64,000 nt of DNA from Dokdonella fugitiva (GCF_004342425.1 NZ_SLWQ01000002.1:434001-498000); one strand, 5' to 3'; counted from the first letter of the stretch, positions 1 to 8,985 are shown. Made by a program: numbers and translations. Notes: generated by a model from the sequence alone, not told the origin.

Positions 1-458
1 CGGAACGCATCGAGGCGGTGCGCGAGCGGCGCATCGGTCGTCGACAGCATCGCCGCGGCGCACAGGGCCGCATTGATCGCGCCGGCGCGGCCGATCGCGA
101 AGGTCGCGACCGGGATGCCGGCGGGCATCTGCACGATCGACAGCAGCGAATCCATGCCGTTGAGCGCCTGCGACTGCACCGGCACGCCGAGCACCGGCAG
201 GCGCGTCTTCGCGGCGAGCATGCCCGGCAGGTGGGCCGCGCCGCCGGCGCCGGCGATGATCGCGGCGAGGCCGCGCTCGACCGCCGTGGCCGCGTAGTCG
301 AACAGCAGGTCCGGCGTGCGATGCGCGGACACCACGCGCACTTCGTGCCCGATGCCGAGCCGCTCCAGGGTTTCGACCGCGTGGCGCATCGTGTCCCAGT
401 CCGACCGGGAACCCATCACGACGCCGATGCGGGGCTGTCCGCTCGCGCTTTCTGTCAT
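1..458 (-). CDS. purE: N5-carboxyaminoimidazole ribonucleotide mutase PurE (3' end cut by window edge)
   Basis: PurE interconverts N5-CAIR and CAIR in purine synthesis, in the cytoplasm. The first 152 codons read from the ATG at 458. The substrate-loop motif MGSRSDW lies at residues 15-21, SAHRTP at 44-49, and a glycine-rich [11 protein letters not shown] segment follows, all PurE hallmarks. The class I family is about 160-170 residues, so only the last few codons are missing beyond base 1. It is transcribed divergently from the Trm112-like gene across a 67-bp spacer. purK would be expected next, outside the window. Identification is certain; only the 3' end is unseen. Confidence 0.97.
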   Translation of the reverse strand, partial: MTESASGQPRIGVVMGSRSDWDTMRHAVETLERLGIGHEVRVVSAHRTPDLLFDYAATAVERGLAAIIAGAGGAAHLPGMLAAKTRLPVLGVPVQSQALNGMDSLLSIVQMPAGIPVATFAIGRAGAINAALCAAAMLSTTDAPLAHRLDAF

Positions 459-525
459 GGCCGTCGTCAGCCTAAATCGCTATTGTACGCGCATCCGGCC
501 GCATCCGGCCCTCCCGCTTCCGCGC

Positions 526-795
526 ATGGACAAACACCTGCTCGACATCCTCTGCTGCCCTGCCACGCACGTGCCGCTGCGCCTGCTCACCGAGGGCGAG
601 CTCGCCGCGCTCAACCGCGCGATCGCGTCGGGGCCGGTCCGCAACGGCGCGGGCGCGACGGTCACGTCCGCGTTCAGCGCCGGCTTGATCACGCGCGACC
701 GGCATACCATCTACCGCATCGACGACGACATCCCGGTCATGCTCGCCGACGAGGCGGTCGCCACCGCCCAGCTGGGTGACTTTCCGGACCACTGA
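526..795 (+). CDS. Trm112-like protein (YcaR/UPF0434 family)
   Basis: An 89-residue protein starting MDKHLLDILCCPATH, matching the N-terminus of the Trm112/YcaR family, small proteins that in other organisms bind and stabilise methyltransferases. It ends in the usual hydrophobic stretch IYRIDDDIPVML. It is longer than the roughly 60-residue E. coli YcaR because of an insert between the Cys pair and the C-terminal strand, and the second Cys pair of zinc-binding members is absent. The ATG at 526 was chosen because it gives the canonical N-terminus; longer readings overlap the purE promoter. Family call firm, partner unknown. Confidence 0.85.
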   Translation: MDKHLLDILCCPATHVPLRLLTEGELAALNRAIASGPVRNGAGATVTSAFSAGLITRDRHTIYRIDDDIPVMLADEAVATAQLGDFPDH

Positions 796-815
796 TACCA
801 TTTGCCCCAGTCGAG

Positions 816-857
816 TGTGATGCCAGTCACATTCCAGGAACGATACCCCTTTAAGCT
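816..857 (+). promoter_or_regulatory. Perfect CRP/Clp-type site with class II spacing to a -10
   Basis: TGTGA (816-820), a 6-nt spacer and TCACA (827-831) form an exact CRP-family palindrome. A -10-like TAAGCT lies at 852-857, which would start transcription near 864. The site centre at 823.5 is then about 40.5 bp upstream, close to the -41.5 of class II CRP promoters. The gene served is the DUF1631 gene at 918. In Xanthomonas the CRP homologue Clp binds this consensus. Both the TF identity and the TSS are inferred. Confidence 0.7.
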
Positions 858-917
858 AGGCCACAGGCCGGCGCATGCGCGCGCAGCGGGGTTCCGGCGC
901 CCTACGGAAAGCTTTCA

Positions 918-3275
918 ATGACCGCTCCCAAAGACAATCCGAACGTCGTCGACCTGCAGCAGCGCCAGCCGGGCACGGCCGCGACCGATCGTCTGGGCGA
1001 CCTGCTCAAGCTCGTGCGCGGCGTCTCGTTGAAGCGCATCAACGCGCTCGTCGGCACCCTGTTCGAGAACGTCGACGACGCGCTGTTCGACCTCGCCGAG
1101 CGCGCCGGCAGCAATGCGGTGCAGACCGAATATTTCGACGGCATGCGCGAGGTGCGCAAGAAGCGCCAGCTCGTCGAGCGTCTGTTCCAGGACCAGGCGA
1201 CGAAGGCTTTCACCGATTTCGCGGACGGCAAGCTCAAGGCGGCCCGCACGGAAGTGTCGCCGCAACCGGCGTCGGGTGGCCTGTCGCTCGTCGACGACAC
1301 CGAACTCGAGGAATCGCTCGCCGTGACCAGCATGGTCGCGAAGGCGGAGAACCGCCTGCAGCGCGCGCTCTACCAGGTGAACCAGCGCCTGTCCGTCATC
1401 ATCGGCGGCGGCAAGGTCGAGGACAACAACAATCCGATCGGCCCGGCCGTGCTCGGCAACGCGTTCCGCAGCGCGATCCGCGAGTTCGAGGTCAACGTCC
1501 AGGTCAAGCTCATCATCTACAAGCTGTTCGACCGCTACGTCATGACCGGCCTCGAGCCGATCTACGACGAAGTCAACGTCGAGCTGATCCGCGCGGGCGT
1601 GCTGCCGCAGGTGCGCCACGTGGCGCCGACGAACAAGCAGCCCGCGCCCGCAGCCGGCGTGCGACTGCCACCCGGCGCCGCGGCTCCCGCCGCGACGACC
1701 AGCGCGCCCACCTACTACGACCCCGCCGCCGACCAGCTGCAGGCCGAGATCTACCACACGCTGCGCTCGCTGCTCGCCAACCGCCATGGCCCCGAAGGCC
1801 ATGCCGGTGACGGCGCGGTCGGCGGCATCGGTTTCAGCCCGACCGACCTGCTCAGTGCATTGACGATCCTGCAGAGCCAGTCGGCCGTCGCGCAGGCGCG
1901 CGCCGAAAGCGTGGCGGACGCGGCGCAGGCGGTGCAGCAGATCAAGCGCGAGCTGCTCGACCAGGTCAACAAGCTGTCCGGCGACGCCAAGGACAAGCGC
2001 GTGTCGAGCGCGGACGAGGACACGATCGACCTCGTCGGCATGCTGTTCGAATACATCCTGCAGGACCGCAACCTGCCGGCGCAGATGCAGGCCTTGTTCG
2101 GCCGCCTGCAGATTCCGTACCTCAAGGTCGCGATCCTCGACAAGCACCTGTTCGCGCAGAAGTCGCATCCGGCGCGGCGCCTGCTCGACCTGCTCGCCGA
2201 CGCGGGCAAGAGCTGGTCGGAGGAATCCGACCGCGACCATCGCCTGTACGAGCGGATCAAGGCCTGCGTGGAGACCGTGCTGCGCGATTTCGACGACGAC
2301 GTCGGCGTGTTCGAACGCGAACTGGCCTCGTTCGGCGATTTCATCGACCAGCACAAGAAGCGCGCCGAACTCGCCGAGCAGCGCGCGGCCGACGCGACGC
2401 GAGGCCGCGAGAAGCTGCAGGCGGCGCGCCGCACCGCCGCGCGCGAGATCCTCAAGCGCATCGAGGACCGCAACCTGCCGCCGGTCGTGCACAGCGTCCT
2501 GTCACGTCCGTGGGCGAACTACCTCGTGCTCACGGTGCTGCGCCAGGGCGAGGAATCGGACGAGTGGAAGAACGCGCTGCGCTTCGCCGACGAGTTCGTC
2601 TGGAGCGCGCAGCCGAAGACCACCGAAAGCGAAGTGACGCGCCTGCGCGCGCTGTTGCCGCAGCTGGAGAAGGCGCTGCGCCACGGCCTGGCGACGGTCG
2701 CCTACCACGACAGCGACGTGAAGCAGCTCATGGGCGAGCTGTCGCTGTTCTACAAGCGCCTGCTCGACGGGCAGAAGATCGAAACCAAGACGGTCAAGGA
2801 AGTCATCGCCGAACAGGTCACGCCGGCGACGCCGGGCGAGGACGCCGAGGCCCCCGCTCCGGCCGTGGCGGCGACGCAGAGCCCGGTCGAGGAGATCGTG
2901 CTCGGCTCGTCCGACGCCGAGGGCACGGCGGAGTCCGAGCCCGCGGAGCCCGTCGAGGAAGACGAGTTCGTCCAGGCGGTACGCGCGATCAAGGTCGGCA
3001 CGTGGATCGAGTTCATCGACGAGAACGAGCAGCGCGAGCGCGCGAAACTGTCCTGGATCAGCCCGATCAGTTCGAAGTACCTGTTCGTCAACCGGCGCGG
3101 GCTCAAGGTCTGCGACAAGACGGTCCACGGCCTCGCCGCCGAGCTGCGCCGCGGCAGCGCGGTGGTGCTCGAGGAGGTGCCGCTGTTCGACCGAGCGCTC
3201 GACGCGATCGTTGCGCGCCTGCGCCACGCCGGCGACGAGGCCCCGGCGACACCGCCCGCGCCGCAGGCAGGCTGA
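918..3275 (+). CDS. DUF1631 family protein with PilZ-like C-terminus
   Basis: A 785-residue cytoplasmic protein of the DUF1631 family, often mislabelled thymidine phosphorylase in databases. It starts after GGAAAG in the leader. The body is helical and charged. Around residues 210-260 there is a low-complexity Ala/Pro/Thr linker, and another at about 640-690. The last 90 residues, containing VGTWIEFIDE, a basic RAKLSWISP stretch and LFVNRRG, resemble a PilZ/YcgR-type beta-barrel. Function is not established. A PilZ-like end suggests cyclic-di-GMP sensing or binding to motility or surface machinery, which is inference. It is preceded by a CRP-type site and followed after 64 bp by nadC. Confidence 0.8.
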   Translation: MTAPKDNPNVVDLQQRQPGTAATDRLGDLLKLVRGVSLKRINALVGTLFENVDDALFDLAERAGSNAVQTEYFDGMREVRKKRQLVERLFQDQATKAFTDFADGKLKAARTEVSPQPASGGLSLVDDTELEESLAVTSMVAKAENRLQRALYQVNQRLSVIIGGGKVEDNNNPIGPAVLGNAFRSAIREFEVNVQVKLIIYKLFDRYVMTGLEPIYDEVNVELIRAGVLPQVRHVAPTNKQPAPAAGVRLPPGAAAPAATTSAPTYYDPAADQLQAEIYHTLRSLLANRHGPEGHAGDGAVGGIGFSPTDLLSALTILQSQSAVAQARAESVADAAQAVQQIKRELLDQVNKLSGDAKDKRVSSADEDTIDLVGMLFEYILQDRNLPAQMQALFGRLQIPYLKVAILDKHLFAQKSHPARRLLDLLADAGKSWSEESDRDHRLYERIKACVETVLRDFDDDVGVFERELASFGDFIDQHKKRAELAEQRAADATRGREKLQAARRTAAREILKRIEDRNLPPVVHSVLSRPWANYLVLTVLRQGEESDEWKNALRFADEFVWSAQPKTTESEVTRLRALLPQLEKALRHGLATVAYHDSDVKQLMGELSLFYKRLLDGQKIETKTVKEVIAEQVTPATPGEDAEAPAPAVAATQSPVEEIVLGSSDAEGTAESEPAEPVEEDEFVQAVRAIKVGTWIEFIDENEQRERAKLSWISPISSKYLFVNRRGLKVCDKTVHGLAAELRRGSAVVLEEVPLFDRALDAIVARLRHAGDEAPATPPAPQAG

Positions 3276-3298
3276 ACACCACGCGCCGCATCGCTGCT

Positions 3299-3307
3299 TG
3301 CTATCCT
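3299..3307 (+). promoter_or_regulatory. Extended -10 element upstream of nadC
   Basis: TGCTATCCT has the form TG-n-TATCCT, an extended -10, with no recognisable -35. The expected start near 3313 gives a leader of about 27 nt before the GTG at 3340. The same TGCTA core recurs before miaB, corC and tamA. Confidence 0.45.
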
Positions 3308-3339
3308 GCGCGCCCGCCCACCGCAGAAGGCAAGAGCAC

Positions 3340-4203
3340 GTGACGACTCCGGCACTGGTTCCGCCGCGCGACGCAATCGCGCGCGACGTACGGCGCGCCC
3401 TCGAGGAAGACATCGGCAGCGGTGACGTGACCGCCGACCTGCTGCCGGAAGGCTCGCACGGCCGGGCCCGCGTGATCACGCGCGAAGCGGCGACCCTGTG
3501 CGGGCGTGACTGGTTCGAGGAGTGCTTCCGCCAGCTCGATCCCGCGGTTCGCTTCGAATGGTTCGCCGCCGACGGCGACAGGGTCACCGCAGGCGCCCTG
3601 CTCTGCCGGATCGAAGGGCGCGCACGCGCGCTCGTGACGGCGGAGCGTTCCGCGCTCAATTTCCTGCAGACGCTGTCCGCCACCGCGACCGCCACCGCGA
3701 CGTACGTCGAGGCGGCGCGCGGGACGCGCACGGCGATCCTCGACACGCGCAAGACGCTGCCCGGCCTGCGCCTCGCGCAGAAGTATGCGGTGCGCGTCGG
3801 TGGCGGCGTCAACCACCGCATCGGCCTCTACGATGCCGTGCTCATCAAGGAAAACCATATCGCCGCGGCGGGATCGATCCACTCCGCGGTCGCGCGGGCG
3901 CGCGCGTTGCACCCGGGCGTGCTGGTCGAAACCGAAGTCGAGAATTTCGCCGAGCTGCGCGAGGCGCTCGCGGCCGGCGTCGACCGCATCATGCTCGACG
4001 AGTTCGAGCTGCACGAGCTGTCGCAGGCGGTCGCCGAGGTCGGCGGGCGCGTTCCGCTGGAAGTCTCGGGCTCGGTGTCGCTCGATCGGGTGCGCGCGAT
4101 CGCCGACACCGGCGTCGACTTCATCTCGGTCGGCGCGCTGACCAAGCACGTGCGCGCGCTCGACCTGTCGATGCGCGTGGAACTGGTCGACGCCGTCCCC
4201 TGA
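3340..4203 (+). CDS. nadC: Nicotinate-nucleotide pyrophosphorylase (quinolinate phosphoribosyltransferase)
   Basis: NadC converts quinolinate and PRPP to nicotinate mononucleotide, CO2 and PPi in de novo NAD synthesis. The 287-residue product carries the family signatures EEDIGSGDVT near the N-terminus, ERSALNFLQTLS, DTRKTLPGLR with the basic PRPP/quinolinate-binding residues, GGGVNHRIGL, and the C-terminal barrel strands VETEVEN, IMLDEF, LEVSGSV and FISVGALTK. A GTG start at 3340 is used because upstream in-frame sequence is low-quality and overlaps the preceding gene. Length matches the family. Confidence 0.97.
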   Translation: MTTPALVPPRDAIARDVRRALEEDIGSGDVTADLLPEGSHGRARVITREAATLCGRDWFEECFRQLDPAVRFEWFAADGDRVTAGALLCRIEGRARALVTAERSALNFLQTLSATATATATYVEAARGTRTAILDTRKTLPGLRLAQKYAVRVGGGVNHRIGLYDAVLIKENHIAAAGSIHSAVARARALHPGVLVETEVENFAELREALAAGVDRIMLDEFELHELSQAVAEVGGRVPLEVSGSVSLDRVRAIADTGVDFISVGALTKHVRALDLSMRVELVDAVP

Positions 4204-4221
4204 CGGCGCCGGCCGCGGCGG

Positions 4222-5007
4222 TCAGAACATGCCGGCGAAATGGAGGACCGCGGCGAGCACGACCGCCGCGACGACCACGCCGATCGCGATCATCGCTCCG
4301 CTCGAACCACCCTTGCGGCCCTTCGGTTCCTCGACGCGTGCGCCCGCGGACTGCTGGCGTGCATCCATGCCCGGCGTGATGAGCAGGAAACGCACCGTGT
4401 CCAGGCGCAGTTCCTCGCCCGGCTTCAGCAGCCCGCTCTGCGTGCGCTTGTCGTTGATGTAGGTGCCGTTCGCCGAGCCCATGTCCTCGACCAGCACGCC
4501 CTCGGCCGTGACCTTGAGGCGCGCGTGATGGCGCGAGACCTCTTCGGCGGGAATCGGGATGTCGCAATCGGGCTGGCGACCGATGACCGCGTTGTCGGTC
4601 ACCGCGAACGTCTTGCCGAGCGTCGCTCCGGACACGCCCCTCAGCAGGTAGCGCGGCAGGGCCGTGCGCACGCGCGTGCGGTCGTCGACCGGCTCGTGCT
4701 TGGCGGCCGGCGCGACGGCCGGCTTGCGCTCGCCGACGACCGACACGCCGACGCGACCGAGCACGAGCAGGTCGCCGTCCTTGATCGGGGTCGCGGCCGT
4801 GACCTGCCGGCCATTGAGTACCGTCGCCGCCTGCGCGTCGAGCGGCCGGATGCTCGCATTGCCGGCCTTGACGAGCACTTCGCAATGGCGCGCCGCGACA
4901 CCTTCGCCCTTGAGCACGATGCTGCAGTCGCTGCCGCTGCCGAGCGTGCGCGCGCCGTCGGTGAGTTCCACCGGAACGTGTTCACCGCCAGGAAACACGA
5001 GTTTCAT
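4222..5007 (-). CDS. Tandem FHA-domain membrane protein
   Basis: A 261-residue protein with two forkhead-associated domains, phosphothreonine-binding modules. The first (about 1-85) is poorly conserved (GSGSDCSIVL, ARHCEV). The second (about 125-205) is canonical: IGRQPDCDI, then SRHHARL, then GSANGTYIN. The C-terminus has one membrane span (IAIGVVVAAVVLAAVLHFAG), so the FHA domains should face the cytoplasm. A strong SD (GGAGAGG) precedes the ATG at 5007. It is convergent with nadC (18-bp gap) and divergent from the DUF3301 gene. A Ser/Thr kinase occurs in the window at 30-33 kb, but no direct link is shown. Confidence 0.9.
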   Translation of the reverse strand: MKLVFPGGEHVPVELTDGARTLGSGSDCSIVLKGEGVAARHCEVLVKAGNASIRPLDAQAATVLNGRQVTAATPIKDGDLLVLGRVGVSVVGERKPAVAPAAKHEPVDDRTRVRTALPRYLLRGVSGATLGKTFAVTDNAVIGRQPDCDIPIPAEEVSRHHARLKVTAEGVLVEDMGSANGTYINDKRTQSGLLKPGEELRLDTVRFLLITPGMDARQQSAGARVEEPKGRKGGSSGAMIAIGVVVAAVVLAAVLHFAGMF

Positions 5008-5149
5008 CCTCTCCCCCCATTGGAAGCCGAGCGTCGGCGGATTGTACCCGTGCCCGGCCCGTTGTCGCTGGGCATCATTCCGCAGGCATGCGGAAGGCAG
5101 GTGCACGGCAGGGCTTGTCGCGTCGCCCGCTCATCCCCACACTGTCGCG

Positions 5150-5500
5150 ATGATCGGCACCTGGTTGTTCCTGCTCGCCATCGCGGTCGCCGTCTGGGCC
5201 TGGATGGACATCCTGCGCGCGCGCGAACTCGCGATCGCGCACAGTCGCACGCTCTGCCGCGAGGCAGGCGTGCAACTGCTCGACCAGACCGTCTCGCTCA
5301 AGCGCCTCTCGCTTGCGCGCCGCGACGGGCTGCCGACGGTCGTGCGCCGCTACGGCTTCGAGGTGAGCCTCGACGGCAGTGATCGCCATCGCTGCCACCT
5401 CGACCTCGCCGGCCGCCGGCTGGAAGCCTGGAGCCTGCCGCTCGGCGAAGAAGCCCGAGCGCGCCTGGAGCGGCCGACGCGGCTCCATCTCGTGCAGTAG
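5150..5500 (+). CDS. DUF3301 family protein
   Basis: A 116-residue protein with an N-terminal membrane anchor (TWLFLLAIAVAVWAWMDI) followed by a small soluble domain with the DUF3301 pattern: a Cys in the first helix (SRTLCREAGVQLLDQTV), SLKRLSLARR, then RRYGFEVSLDG. Known from gammaproteobacterial genomes; function unknown. Start at 5150 places the anchor at the very N-terminus. The upstream 142 bp to the divergent FHA gene holds no other gene. Confidence 0.85.
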   Translation: MIGTWLFLLAIAVAVWAWMDILRARELAIAHSRTLCREAGVQLLDQTVSLKRLSLARRDGLPTVVRRYGFEVSLDGSDRHRCHLDLAGRRLEAWSLPLGEEARARLERPTRLHLVQ

Positions 5501-5627
5501 CCGGACCGGCGCCGCGCCCGCTGCCGAAGGGGCCGGTTGACCTTCGGGCGAAGCCGGCGCAGCCGTCGTCGGAACGCCACCCGGAATGCGAATACCCTGG
5601 GTCGCCCGGGCCCGGCGAGGCGTCGTG

Positions 5628-6029
5628 TTACTTGATCACGCGCAGGTGCGGGCGCTTCGGCGCTTCGTCGGGCGGCGGTGCGCCCGGCGGTGGCTCGGCG
5701 GGTGCACCGTCGGCCTGGAACATCATGCCCTGCCCGTTCTCCTGCGCGTAGATCGCGAGCACGGCGGCCATCGGCACGTACACCGAATGGCTGATCCCGC
5801 CGAAGCGCGCGAGGAACTGCACGCGGTCGTTGGCGATCTCGAACTGGCCGACCGCGCGCGCGGCGACGTTGAGCACGATGCGCCCGTCCTTGGCCGCTCC
5901 GGGCGGCACGCGCACGCCTTCGGCGGCGGCGTCGACGAGCAGGTACGGGGTGAGGCCGTTGTCGCTGATCCACTCGTAAAACGCACGCAGCAGGTACGGG
6001 CGGTTCGACGTCATCGCCGGTGCGTTCAC
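5628..6029 (-). CDS. sspB: ClpXP protease specificity-enhancing factor SspB
   Basis: SspB delivers ssrA-tagged stalled-translation products to ClpXP. The 133-residue product has the SspB fold sequence (RPYLLRAFYEWISDNGLTPYL, IVLNVAARAVG, ARFGGIS, VLAIYAQENGQGM), a Pro/Ala-rich flexible tail, and the C-terminal RPHLRVIK, matching the ClpX-binding XB motif of E. coli SspB. Two in-frame ATGs (6029, 6014) are possible; the difference does not touch the fold. It follows sspA by 37 bp on the same strand, the usual arrangement. Confidence 0.96.
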   Translation of the reverse strand: MNAPAMTSNRPYLLRAFYEWISDNGLTPYLLVDAAAEGVRVPPGAAKDGRIVLNVAARAVGQFEIANDRVQFLARFGGISHSVYVPMAAVLAIYAQENGQGMMFQADGAPAEPPPGAPPPDEAPKRPHLRVIK

Positions 6030-6066
6030 AGCGGTTCTCCGTGGAGTGGCGCGCAGCAGCGATGCG

Positions 6067-6690
6067 TCACGGGCGCAGGCCCTTTTCTTCCGCGGTCAGG
6101 CTGCGCGTGAAACCCTGGCTGCGGAAGATGCGCTCGCCGTAGTCGATGATCGCCTGCGCCTCGCGCGGCAGCTGGACGCCGAGAGAATCGAGGCGCCAGA
6201 CCAGCGGCGCGAGCGCGCAATCGGCAAGGCTGATCTCGGGGCTGAGGAAGAAGCGCGACGCCTTGAACGCGCCTGCATTCTTGACGAGGTCGTCGCGCAG
6301 GGCGCGGCGCGCGGTCTCGGCCGCGCGCCCGCCCGCTTCGATCTCGTCGACGAGGGTGAGCCAGTCGTTCTCGATGCGCACGATCGCCAGGCGCAGGCGC
6401 GCGCGGGACAGCGGATCGACCGGCATCAGCGGCGGGTGCGGATAGCGTTCGTCGAGGTATTCGCAGATGACCGAGGTGTCGTACAGGACGAGGTCGCGAT
6501 CGACGAGGGTCGGCACCGAGTTGTAGGGATTGAGGTCGATCAGGTCCTCGGGCGGGTCGTTCAGGTCGACCAGCACATGGTCGTAGGTCACGCCCTTGGC
6601 CGCGAGCGTCATGCGTACCCGATGGCAATGCACGCAGTTGTGGGCTGAATACAGGGTCAAGACGGTACGCGAACGCTGGTTCAAGGCCAT
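6067..6690 (-). CDS. sspA: Stringent starvation protein A (GST-fold RNA polymerase-binding protein)
   Basis: A 207-residue GST-fold protein: thioredoxin-like N-domain with a CVHCH sequence in the position of the redox helix, NPYNSVPTLVDRDLVLYDT, SVICEYLDERYPHPPLMP, then an all-helical C-domain. SspA binds RNA polymerase in E. coli and modulates transcription in starvation. The start MALNQRSRTVLTLYSA is the family N-terminus. The gene lies downstream of petC after about 200 bp containing a GC hairpin, and just upstream of sspB; this bc1-sspA-sspB order is common in proteobacteria. Confidence 0.95.
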   Translation of the reverse strand: MALNQRSRTVLTLYSAHNCVHCHRVRMTLAAKGVTYDHVLVDLNDPPEDLIDLNPYNSVPTLVDRDLVLYDTSVICEYLDERYPHPPLMPVDPLSRARLRLAIVRIENDWLTLVDEIEAGGRAAETARRALRDDLVKNAGAFKASRFFLSPEISLADCALAPLVWRLDSLGVQLPREAQAIIDYGERIFRSQGFTRSLTAEEKGLRP

Positions 6691-6859
6691 GCTGGATCCC
6701 CTACTCCCTTCGAAGCGAGCCCTTCGCCGGCAATGTACTACGCGGCGGCAGCGGCCGCCTAGGAGCGGGGAAATGCGCGCCGGGACGCGGGTTCCCGGCG
6801 TGGACACCGCGCTGGCGAAGAAGCCGGCGCGGCCGGACCGGCGCGATCCCGGCCCGCAG

Positions 6860-6881
6860 GCGGGGCGGCGGTGTCGCCGCC
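6860..6881 (-). terminator. GC-rich hairpin downstream of petC
   Basis: Arms GGGGCGGCG (6860-6868) and CGCCGCCCC (6873-6881) pair perfectly around a 4-nt loop, starting 13 bp after the petC stop in the direction of transcription. There is no T-run, so it may end or pause pet operon transcription or stabilise the mRNA 3' end before sspA. Confidence 0.5.
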
Positions 6882-6893
6882 CCGGGGCTCGCG

Positions 6894-7628
6894 TCAATGC
6901 ACGTCCTTCCAGAACTCGTGCTTGAGCAGGTAGGCGAGCAGGGTGAACAGGGCAAGGTAGAGCAGCACCCACACGCCCATCGACTCGCGCTGCAACGCAG
7001 CGGGTTCGCCGACGTATTGCAGGAACGTCGCTATGTCGCGCGCGGTGCGGTCGAACTCCTCGGCGTTCTGCCGGCCCGGCGTGTGCACCTCGAGCTTTTC
7101 GATGACCGCGTCCTGGCCTTCCGCGGCCGGCTTCGTCACCGCGGTCTGGATGCCCTGCAGCTCCCACAACGCATTCGGCATCGACACATTGGGGAACAGC
7201 GTGTTGTTCCAGCCGGTCGGGCGGCTCGGGTCGACGTAGAACGACTTGAGGTAGTTGTAGATCCAGCCTTCCGGCTTGGCACGCGCTTCCAGCGACAGGT
7301 CCGGCGGCGCCTTGCCGAACCACGCGGTGCCGTCGGCCGGCGGCATCGGGCTGATCACCGGGTCGCCGATCTTGCCGCCACCGAACATGAAGTTCTGTTC
7401 GACGTCCTTCGGATCGAGCTTGAGGTCCTCGGCGATGCGCGAATAGCGCATGAAGCGCAGCGAGTGGCAACCCGAGCAGTAGTTGAAGAACAGGCGCGCG
7501 CCGCGCTGCATCGAGGCGACGTCGTCGAGCCGGATGTTGGCCGGCGCGAGGCCGCCTTCTTCGGACGCGTGCGCGACGCCGACGCCGATCAGGCCGGCCA
7601 CGAGCAGGGCTGCAATCTTGCGGAACAT
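6894..7628 (-). CDS. petC: Cytochrome c1 of the bc1 complex
   Basis: Heme-c subunit of ubiquinol:cytochrome c reductase, periplasmic with one C-terminal anchor. Heme motif CSGCH sits in the mature N-terminal region; the distal methionine ligand is probably in the VISPMPPADG segment, and the anchor is WVLLYLALFTLLAYLLKHEFW. A signal peptide (MFRKIAALLVAGLIGVGVAHA) precedes it. The ATG at 7628 is preferred because GAGG stands 6 nt upstream; an ATG at 7664 overlapping the petB stop (ATGACTAA) would add 12 residues and is the alternative. Confidence 0.95.
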   Translation of the reverse strand: MFRKIAALLVAGLIGVGVAHASEEGGLAPANIRLDDVASMQRGARLFFNYCSGCHSLRFMRYSRIAEDLKLDPKDVEQNFMFGGGKIGDPVISPMPPADGTAWFGKAPPDLSLEARAKPEGWIYNYLKSFYVDPSRPTGWNNTLFPNVSMPNALWELQGIQTAVTKPAAEGQDAVIEKLEVHTPGRQNAEEFDRTARDIATFLQYVGEPAALQRESMGVWVLLYLALFTLLAYLLKHEFWKDVH

Positions 7629-7656
7629 CGCGGTCCTCGGAGTGTTGGTCGTGGCC

Positions 7657-8985
7657 TTAGTCATGCGTGGTCACCCGTTCCGGCACCGGCCTGGTCTTCT
7701 CGAAGCCGAACTTCGTGTAGACCCAGATGAAGACGAAGTAGCCGAAGTAGACGAACGTCCAGAACCGGCCGAACAGGTTCTCGATGAAGGTCGCGTCCGC
7801 CTTCTCGCCGAACCACTCGGGGATCTTCTCCGCGGTCACGCCCGCGCCGACCGCGGCGAGCATGATGAAGGACAGCGCGAACAGGCCAAGCGCGACCTTG
7901 TAGCCGAGGCCGCGGTAACGCACCGACTTGACCATGCCCTTGTCGAGCCACGGCAGCAGGAACAGCAGCACGATCGCGCCGAACATCGCGATCACGCCCC
8001 ACACCGCGGTGCCGAAGAACGACGGGATCATGCGCAGGATCGCGTAGAACGGCGTGAAGTACCACACCGGCTTGATGTGCGTCGGCGTGGCCAGGTTGTT
8101 CGCCGGCAGGAAGTTGTCGTGCTCGAGGAACCAGCCGCCGAAGGTCGGCGCGTAGAAGATGATGAACGCGGCGATCAGCAGGAAGAAGCCGGTGCCGAAG
8201 ATGTCCTTGACCGTGTAGTACGGGTGGAACGCGATGCCGTCGAGCGGCGTGCCGTCCGGCTTCTTCTTTTGCTTGATCTCGACCCCGTCCGGGTTGTTCG
8301 AGCCGACCTCGTGCAGCGCGCCGAGGTGCAGCACGACGAGCAGCAGCAGCACCAGCGGCAGCGCGATCACGTGCAGCGCGAAGAAGCGGTTGAGCGTCGC
8401 GTCGGCGGGCAGGTAGTCACCCATGATCCACTCGACCAGCGAATCGCCGATGAAGGGGATCGTGCCGAACAGCGAGATGATCACCTTCGCGCCCCAGAAC
8501 GACATGTTGCCCCACGGCAGCACGTAGCCCATGAACGCCTCGGCCATCAGGGCGAGGAAGATCAGCATGCCGAGGATCCACACCAGCTCGCGCGGCTTCT
8601 TGTACGAGCCGTACATGAGGCCGCGGAACATGTGCAGGTAGACGACGACGAAGAACAGCGAGGCGCCGGTCGAATGCATGTAGCGGATCAGCCAGCCCCA
8701 GCTGACGTCGCGCATGATGTACTCGACCGAGGCGAACGCGGCCGAGATGCCCGGCGCGACGAGTTCCGCGCTCGGCTTGTAGTGCATCGTCAGGAAGATG
8801 CCGGTGAGGATCTGGTTGACCAGCACCAGCAGCGCGAGCGAGCCGAAGTAGTACCAGAGGTTGAAGTTCTTCGGCGCGTAATAGCCGCCCGTGTGCGCGT
8901 TGAGGAACGAGAGCACCGGCAGGCGGTCCTCGACCCAGGCAAGCACGCGGTTCTTCGGCTGCAGGCGCGTCATCGTGGTGCCCAT
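7657..8985 (-). CDS. petB: Cytochrome b of the bc1 complex
   Basis: A 442-residue integral membrane subunit carrying hemes bL and bH. Paired His ligands are seen in WGWLIRYMHSTGASLFFVVVYLHMFRG and in FFALHVIALP/VVLHLGALHE. The Qo-site motif, PEWY in most homologues, reads KPVWYF here, a conservative variant. About eight or nine membrane spans; C-terminal extension as in proteobacterial PetB. Its ATG overlaps the petA stop (TAATG), so it is translationally coupled. Length fits proteobacterial cytochrome b. Confidence 0.97.
   Translation of the reverse strand: MGTTMTRLQPKNRVLAWVEDRLPVLSFLNAHTGGYYAPKNFNLWYYFGSLALLVLVNQILTGIFLTMHYKPSAELVAPGISAAFASVEYIMRDVSWGWLIRYMHSTGASLFFVVVYLHMFRGLMYGSYKKPRELVWILGMLIFLALMAEAFMGYVLPWGNMSFWGAKVIISLFGTIPFIGDSLVEWIMGDYLPADATLNRFFALHVIALPLVLLLLVVLHLGALHEVGSNNPDGVEIKQKKKPDGTPLDGIAFHPYYTVKDIFGTGFFLLIAAFIIFYAPTFGGWFLEHDNFLPANNLATPTHIKPVWYFTPFYAILRMIPSFFGTAVWGVIAMFGAIVLLFLLPWLDKGMVKSVRYRGLGYKVALGLFALSFIMLAAVGAGVTAEKIPEWFGEKADATFIENLFGRFWTFVYFGYFVFIWVYTKFGFEKTRPVPERVTTHD

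Noticed and set aside
915..2492. 525-codon frame antisense to the DUF1631 gene
   Set aside because: Shadow frame with no recognisable motif; the sense gene has family identity and a promoter.
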